A program made the position numbers and the translations under genes. Shown here piece by piece: positions 59,284 to 64,000 of a DNA stretch of 64,000 nucleotides (position 1 is the first letter of the stretch; each line of letters opens with the position of its first letter). Under the pieces are notes generated by a model. That model was not told the origin of the DNA. It worked only from the letters and a program-made list of their open reading frames with translations, and ran no database searches. Source of the DNA: Aeromonas lusitana (GTDB lineage: Bacteria > Pseudomonadota > Gammaproteobacteria > Enterobacterales > Aeromonadaceae); the NCBI RefSeq assembly GCF_002812985.1, contig NZ_PGCP01000012.1, positions 92,056 to 156,055 of the forward strand, written 5' to 3'.

Positions 59284-59508
59284 ATGGCGAGACAGCACCA
59301 GTACCGCGTGACATTTTACGATCAACAAGGAACTTGTCATCAAGTGGAGCTCTCCACCGTCTATCAGATCAGGCGGGATCCCCAGTGCGATCTCTGCCTG
59401 TTCGACACCCACCAGTGCGTGGGCTCGGAAGAGATGCTGGAGCGCATGATACGGCAAAAAACCGGCTTTGAGCAGGAAATATCCATCATCAATGCCCGGC
59501 TGATCTGA
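59284..59508 (+). CDS. Small conserved hypothetical protein
   Basis: A 74-residue protein: MARQHQYRVTFYDQQGTCHQV, then IRRDPQCDLCLFDTHQCVGSEEMLERMI. It has two cysteines in DLCLFDTHQCVG and no membrane segment. GAGGG eight bases before the ATG at 59284 decides the start; an open frame continues back to 59218 without a ribosome site. It has no recognised family. It is convergent with yciA. Confidence 0.65.
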   Translation: MARQHQYRVTFYDQQGTCHQVELSTVYQIRRDPQCDLCLFDTHQCVGSEEMLERMIRQKTGFEQEISIINARLI

Positions 59509-59514
59509 GCCGGA

Positions 59515-59913
59515 TCAGACCGGGACGGGACGGGATTTGCCCTGATCGTCGATGGCGACGTAGGTAAATACCCCCTCGGTCACGCAGTAGCGCTGAGCCT
59601 CATTTTCCCGCAACACCGGCTTGACCCAGACCTCCAGCTTCAGGCGCATGGAACTGCGTCCCACCTTCAGGCAGCGACCGTAGCAGCACACCACGTCTCC
59701 CACCTTGACCGGGCTGTGAAAGGTCATGCCTTCGACCGACACGGTACAGATACGTCCCTTCGCCAGCTCCTTGGCCATGATGCCCCCACCTATATCCATC
59801 TGGGACATGATCCACCCGCCAAAAATATCGCCATTGGGGTTGGTATCGGCTGGCATTGCCAGGGTTCTCAGCAACAGCTCCCCGTCGGGGTGGCGCTTGG
59901 TATCGACCATCAT
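59515..59913 (-). CDS. yciA: Acyl-CoA thioesterase YciA
   Basis: A 132-residue hotdog thioesterase: LAMPADTNPNGDIFGGWIMSQMDIGGGIMAKE with the catalytic Asp/Asn region, then TVSVEGMTFHSPVKVGDVVCCYG. It hydrolyses a range of acyl-CoAs in the cytosol. It is a single gene. Confidence 0.94.
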   Translation of the reverse strand: MMVDTKRHPDGELLLRTLAMPADTNPNGDIFGGWIMSQMDIGGGIMAKELAKGRICTVSVEGMTFHSPVKVGDVVCCYGRCLKVGRSSMRLKLEVWVKPVLRENEAQRYCVTEGVFTYVAIDDQGKSRPVPV

Positions 59914-60107
59914 TACGGCTCTCTATGACAGGTTTGAATGGCGGTATGGGCGCATGATGCAGCTCGGCAACCCGGAAATGGGTCATCATGACCACACTGC
60001 CACTGTGGATGGCGCATGATAGGGGGGGATCCCCCCCTTGGCAAATCCCGATTGCCCGCGAGGCGCTGGGATGGGGCGCAGCAGATAATATTGAGCCCCA
60101 TCTGCTT

Positions 60108-60923
60108 TCAATCCGATTGTGCTGCGGGATCCGCAAACCAGTGGGCGGGATCCGGCCAGCGATAGACGAAGCCGAGTCGTAGACAGATCTGCAGTCCCTC
60201 GATGGGGGCGAAGTCGCCGCTCGGCTCGGTGAAAACAGGCGGAGCTAGGCCAAGCAGGCGTGAGGCAAACGGATAGAGCTGCTCACGGCGCGGGTGAACC
60301 GGGGCGCTCAGGTTGTAGGCATCCCCATCCAGCCCCTGCTCCAGCATCAGCAGGCAGGCCGCAACCACGTCATCCAGATGAACCAGGTTCACCGCCTGAC
60401 CGCCTCCCGCCAGCGTCTTGCCCGCGAGGAATCGGCCAGGATGGCGCGCCGGGCCATAGAGACCGGCCGGGCGCAGCACCAGGGCGCACGCAAAGCCGGC
60501 TCCCTGTACCGCCTGCTCGGCGGCCAGCATCCGCTCGCCTCTGGCATGGACCGGAGTAGGCATCTCCTCCTCCCCCTGCCCGGTTGCCCACACAGAGGTC
60601 GCACTGATAAACAGCATCCGTTGCGTGCCCGCCGCCAGCGCCAGCTGACACAGGCGCGCCACCGCGGCGGGATAATCCTCCGTCTTGCTCGGCGGCACGC
60701 AGACAACCAGATCGCGGCAGCGAAATGGCAAGGGCTCGGCCAGTTCGGAGGCAAGTAGCAGGGGGAAGGCGGTGATGCCTTCCGATTGCAGCCGCGCGGC
60801 CTTCTCGGCCGAGCTGACGGTCACGACGACCCGCTTGCCAGCCCCCTGCAGCGCCTTCGCCAGCGGCAATCCCAACCAGCCCGCTCCCACTATTCCCGTC
60901 TGATACTCATGCTCTGTCGTCAT
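60108..60923 (-). CDS. NAD(P)-binding SDR family protein, YeeZ-like
   Basis: A 271-residue Rossmann protein: TGIVGAGWLGLPLAKALQGAG (GxGxxG), LVVCVPPSKTEDYPAAV, MLFISATSVWATGQGEEEMPTPVHARGERMLAAEQAV, LRPAGLYGPARHPGRFLAGK and NLVHLDDVVAACL. It resembles YeeZ and other atypical extended SDRs; the substrate is not known. A minus-strand terminator sits just before its start. Confidence 0.88.
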   Translation of the reverse strand: MTTEHEYQTGIVGAGWLGLPLAKALQGAGKRVVVTVSSAEKAARLQSEGITAFPLLLASELAEPLPFRCRDLVVCVPPSKTEDYPAAVARLCQLALAAGTQRMLFISATSVWATGQGEEEMPTPVHARGERMLAAEQAVQGAGFACALVLRPAGLYGPARHPGRFLAGKTLAGGGQAVNLVHLDDVVAACLLMLEQGLDGDAYNLSAPVHPRREQLYPFASRLLGLAPPVFTEPSGDFAPIEGLQICLRLGFVYRWPDPAHWFADPAAQSD

Positions 60924-60937
60924 CGCTAAAATCTCGG

Positions 60938-60966
60938 CAAAAAAAAACGGCCATCCATGATGACCG
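60938..60966 (-). terminator. Terminator immediately upstream of the yeeZ-like gene
   Basis: On the minus strand ACGGTCAT/ATGGCCGT forms an 8-bp stem followed by TTTTTTTTT, 15-20 bases before the yeeZ-like ATG. It may end the galR transcript or a separate short RNA, or act as an attenuator. Confidence 0.7.
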
Positions 60967-61112
60967 TCGAAAGTAACGAAGGAAATAGCTGGATTAACCA
61001 GTTACCTCCCACAGCGGGAAAATCGGGAGCGCACGCTCCTAATTCGTGGGGCCTATGCTAGTGGCAGCGCGGTCAAAAAGCTTTGAAGCGGATCACAGTT
61101 GAAAAGGATTTC

Positions 61113-61126
61113 TGAAAGCGCTTTCA
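61113..61126. promoter_or_regulatory. LacI/GalR-family operator
   Basis: TGAAAGCGCTTTCA is a perfect 14-bp palindrome with the central CG of LacI-family operators. It lies 45 bases after the galR-like stop codon and upstream of the yeeZ-like gene. Confidence 0.65.
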
Positions 61127-61170
61127 ATGTTTCGCGAAAAAGTCGGCCCGCTTGGGGCCAACCTCATGGA

Positions 61171-62169
61171 TCAGGCGACGGATTCCCGGCGTACCAGCTC
61201 GGCTTCGAACTTGAGTGCCAGGCCGTCGACCGGCTTGTGATCCAGCAGTCGCAAGGCCAGCTCGGCGGCCCGCTCCCCCATCTCCTCGATGGGATAACGC
61301 ACAGTGGTGAGCTTGGGGTAGATGTAGCGAGCATAGGGTATGTCATCGAAGCCCACCACCGACACCTGCTGGGGTATCTTGTAGCCACGCTCCAGCAGAC
61401 AGGAGATGGCCCCCGCCACCATGGCATCGTTGAAGCCCAGCACGGCGCTGAACTCGACACCGCGCGCCAGCAGTTCCCCCATGGCCACATAGCCCCCCTT
61501 CTCGTCGGCGAAGGCGCGACCGATGAGGGACTGATCCACCTCAATACCAGCCCGCTGCAGGGCGAACCGATAACCGGCCATGCGCTGCTGACCGTCGACG
61601 AACTCTTCATCGTCCGAGGTGACGAAGGCTATCTTGCTGTGTCCCGCGTCCAGCAGGTGCTGACAGGCGGTGGTGATACCGGCCTGGTTGTCGAGCCAGA
61701 CGCAGCGATCCTCGCAGCCCGGCACCTGACGGTTGATAAAGACGATGGGGGTGGAGCCCGCGGCCAGCTCACTCAGCTCCTCGTCCGGCAGCGCCTTGCT
61801 GTGCAGGATCAGGGCGTCACACTGACGCTGCAGCAGCGCCTGGATGGCGTGACGCTCGCGAGTAGCGTCGTGATTGCCGGAGACCACTATGGTGAACTTG
61901 TTCGCCTTGTCGACCATGCTCTCGATGCCACGCATCATCTGGGCGAAGAAAGGACCACCACACAGATCCCCAACCAGCACGCCGATGCAGTTGGAACGTT
62001 TGCTTACCAGTGCCTGGGCGAAGCTGTTGGGACGAAAACTCAACTCCTTCATGGCCGCCAGCACGGCCTCACGCTTCTCGGGAGCAACCTGCGCCGTGTT
62101 GTTGATGACACGCGATACCGTCGAGATGGACACATTCGCCAGCTGAGAAACGTCTTTGATCGTTGCCAC
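61171..62169 (-). CDS. LacI family regulator, GalR/GalS-like
   Basis: A 332-residue LacI-type repressor. The HTH is TIKDVSQLANVSISTVSRVIN and is followed by the hinge LSFRPNSFAQALVSKRSNCIGVLVGDL. The sugar-binding domain carries GIESMVDKANKFTIVVSGN, INRQVPGCEDRCVWLDNQAGI, VGFDDIPYARYIYPKLTTVRYPI. It aligns with GalR throughout. The start is GTG at 62169, seven bases after AAGGA; the frame also contains a TTG at 62175. Ligand and targets are not shown here; a LacI-family operator lies just downstream. Confidence 0.88.
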   Translation of the reverse strand: MATIKDVSQLANVSISTVSRVINNTAQVAPEKREAVLAAMKELSFRPNSFAQALVSKRSNCIGVLVGDLCGGPFFAQMMRGIESMVDKANKFTIVVSGNHDATRERHAIQALLQRQCDALILHSKALPDEELSELAAGSTPIVFINRQVPGCEDRCVWLDNQAGITTACQHLLDAGHSKIAFVTSDDEEFVDGQQRMAGYRFALQRAGIEVDQSLIGRAFADEKGGYVAMGELLARGVEFSAVLGFNDAMVAGAISCLLERGYKIPQQVSVVGFDDIPYARYIYPKLTTVRYPIEEMGERAAELALRLLDHKPVDGLALKFEAELVRRESVA

Positions 62170-62316
62170 TCTCAATTCCTTGGTTGGAAAGCCTGTTGGT
62201 GTTGATCGGACTATTATATCGAACCTGCCAGACCAAGACGTGGTGCCCGATCACCTGGCAGGTTTCCTTTTGTAACAAAACCTTAAGGGATAATAACCAT
62301 TTTGAGGCAAGAATGG

Positions 62317-62342
62317 GAGGCAGTCGCAATCGCGACTGCCTC
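62317..62342 (-). terminator. Hairpin after slt
   Basis: GAGGCAGTCGC/GCGACTGCCTC, a perfect 11-bp stem with a 4-base loop just after the slt stop; only a weak T-run (CCCATTCTT) follows. Confidence 0.5.
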
Positions 62343-62347
62343 TCGTC

Positions 62348-64000
62348 TCAGTAGGTGTGGTTCAGCTCGCGTTCCGACATGAAACGCAGGGGTTGCTGCA
62401 GCTTGTGCTGATAGATGAGGTCAAACGAGAGCACGTTCTGGACGTAGTTGCGGGTCTCCCGGTAGGGGATGCTCTCCACCCAGACATCCATCGGCTTGTT
62501 CTCGCTCTGATCGCGCCAGCGCTTGACCCGGCCAGGCCCCGCATTATAGGCCGCCGCCGCTAAAATTCGGTTGCCGTCATACACATCCAGCAGCCGCTTG
62601 AGGTAGGCGCTGCCGAGGCGAATATTCATGGTCGGATCAAACAGCTGCTGCTCGTTGCGATAAGGCACCCCCAACTTGGCGGCGGTCTCCTTGGCGGTGG
62701 CGGGCATCAGCTGCATCAGGCCCCTCGCCCCCACCGGCGACTGCGCCAGCGGATAGAGGGCGCTCTCCTGGCGGGAGATGGCGTAGAGCAGGCTGGTGTT
62801 CATGGTGCGCTCCTGGGCCATCTGGGAGAAGGTGCGCTTGAGCGGCAGCGGGAAGCGCAGATCGAGCGCATCCCAAGCCTCGGCCCGGATGCTGGAGAGG
62901 ATCGCCAGCTCGTGCCAGCCCTGATTGAGGGCGATGTGACCAAACTCGAGGCGCTGGGCCACCGGATTGCGATCCATGTTGTGGATCCACTCAGATCGCG
63001 CCGCCGTGATCTCGTTCATCGCCAGCAGTTCACGCACCCGCAGCAGGAAGGGCCAGCGGCTGCTCGCCGTGCGCCAGTCCGGCACCTTGTGGGCCGAGCT
63101 CTGGTTCTTCATGCGATAGGGCACACCGGTGCGCTGGGCCGCCATGAAGCCGTAGAAACCGCGCAGGTTGGCGGTCTCGAGATAGAGATCCCGCGCCGCC
63201 TTCTGCTGCCCCTTCACCTCGAGGGAGCGAGCCATCCAGTAGCGCCAGCGATCTTCCTTCTGCAGCGCCATGGGCATCTTCTTGACCCAGCCGTCGAGAC
63301 TGCGCCAATCCTCTTCCCAGATGGCGAGCCGCGCCCTCAGCTCCAGCAGCTCGGCATCCTTGCTGCGCGCCAGGGTCGCATCCAGCCAGTTGCGCTGGGC
63401 GGTGGATCTGTCCAGCAGCAGACGACGGGCGGCGGCCCGCTCCACGGCCGCGACCTCGGTTTGACTCAGGCCGAAGCGCCGCTTCATCTCGGCCAGCTGA
63501 CGCAGCACGGCCTCTGGCTCCTGATTCGCGTAGCGGGCCAGGCCGAGGGACAGCAGATGTTTTGACTGGGGCGCCGCCGTGAAGTAGGCCGGGTTCATCG
63601 CCTTGGCCGGTTGTTCATACAGGGCGATCATCTGATCCCCATAGGGTTTCAGGCTTCCCCCCAACTGGGCGCCGAGATGGCGGATGAGGTCGGGGTTTTG
63701 CGCCTCGAACGCCAGGTTCATACGCTGCCAGATCTTCTCCTGGGTGCGCAGACCGGCCTGTTGCCAGAGCTGGAACAGGGGATCGCAGGCATCGGGCCTG
63801 GATTGGCCGCTCAACCAGAGCTTGCCCGCTTCATTCAAGGCCTCGGTCCGCTGCCCCGTGTAATAGCGGGCCTGATAGTGCTGACAGAGCAGGTCGGTGG
63901 AGCTCGGCTTGGTCGGGTAGAAGCGCAGGAATTGCGACCACTGCTGGCTCTGGGCCAGGTAGGTGAGGTAAGCGCGCTCCAGCCGGTTGGACTGGGGGGT
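62348..64000 (-). CDS. slt: Soluble lytic murein transglycosylase, N-terminus beyond the window
   Basis: 550 residues are visible and the frame stays open to the right edge. The superhelical alpha-domain (repeated helices up to about 370 before the C-terminus) leads to the SLT domain: YAISRQESALYPLAQSPVGARGLMQLMPATAKETA with the catalytic Glu, then NIRLGSAYLKRLLDVYDGNRILAAAAYNAGPGRVKRW. It works in the periplasm on peptidoglycan. A family length of about 640 residues implies roughly 90 residues and the signal peptide are missing here. Confidence 0.95.
   Translation of the reverse strand, partial: TPQSNRLERAYLTYLAQSQQWSQFLRFYPTKPSSTDLLCQHYQARYYTGQRTEALNEAGKLWLSGQSRPDACDPLFQLWQQAGLRTQEKIWQRMNLAFEAQNPDLIRHLGAQLGGSLKPYGDQMIALYEQPAKAMNPAYFTAAPQSKHLLSLGLARYANQEPEAVLRQLAEMKRRFGLSQTEVAAVERAAARRLLLDRSTAQRNWLDATLARSKDAELLELRARLAIWEEDWRSLDGWVKKMPMALQKEDRWRYWMARSLEVKGQQKAARDLYLETANLRGFYGFMAAQRTGVPYRMKNQSSAHKVPDWRTASSRWPFLLRVRELLAMNEITAARSEWIHNMDRNPVAQRLEFGHIALNQGWHELAILSSIRAEAWDALDLRFPLPLKRTFSQMAQERTMNTSLLYAISRQESALYPLAQSPVGARGLMQLMPATAKETAAKLGVPYRNEQQLFDPTMNIRLGSAYLKRLLDVYDGNRILAAAAYNAGPGRVKRWRDQSENKPMDVWVESIPYRETRNYVQNVLSFDLIYQHKLQQPLRFMSERELNHTY

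Overview
The window is a gammaproteobacterial chromosome segment, most likely Aeromonas. Gene order and protein sequences fit that genus: the fadE-gmhA-yafJ and dnaQ/rnhA-yafS-gloB-mltD-yafD neighbourhoods are related to the E. coli arrangement, while a formate-tetrahydrofolate ligase, an OlsF-type ornithine-lipid synthase and an Aeromonas/Vibrio-style signalling set have been added. Coding DNA is mostly GC-rich. The clear exception is an AT-rich tract at about 0.87-2.3 kb. I see no rRNA, tRNA, insertion sequence, prophage or CRISPR array.

Layout. 0-5 kb: the 3' part of a histidine phosphatase gene, a small hypothetical gene, an AT-rich wzz-like gene, and speA behind a non-coding leader of about 610 nt. 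5-13 kb: pepT, an olsF-like gene, a two-gene unit of an S-adenosylhomocysteinase-like protein and a SelW-like protein, yceI with a membrane protein gene, and a LysR regulator. 13-19.9 kb: fhs with degenerate copies of its own 3' end behind it, two chemoreceptors, and folE.

20-40 kb is a molybdenum and nitrate block. It holds moeA-moeB, then a long leftward run (moaB-moaC-moaD-moaE-modA-[34-aa orf]-modB-modC-hydrolase-parM-parR), then napF-napD-[37-aa orf]-napA-napG-napH-napB-napC, moaA, and the divergent nitrate sensor pair narQ-narP, followed by a globin gene. Molybdate import, cofactor synthesis, a Mo-enzyme and its regulators therefore sit together. The parMR pair, an actin-like ATPase and its presumed partner normally found on plasmids, is the odd guest and has a near-perfect 17-bp inverted repeat upstream.

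40-64 kb: a LON-substrate-domain gene flanked by related palindromic motifs; a FIST-domain sensor gene with a hybrid histidine kinase, and an Hpt gene nearby (NosP/NahK-like NO signalling); a yvcK-like gene; yafJ, gmhA, fadE with a FadR site; a REC-HD-GYP gene; TIGR03503-dnaQ divergent from rnhA; yafS, gloB, mltD, yafD; yciA; a yeeZ-like gene; galR; and slt, which runs off the right edge.

The observations I rate highest are the chromosomal ParMR pair with its inverted repeat, the FIST/kinase/Hpt set, the diverged SAHH-like/SelW-like unit, the two translationally coupled micro-ORFs before modB and napA, the tandem decay of the fhs 3' end, and several structured leaders or candidate small RNAs. 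All functional statements rest on reading motifs by eye; no database search was run.
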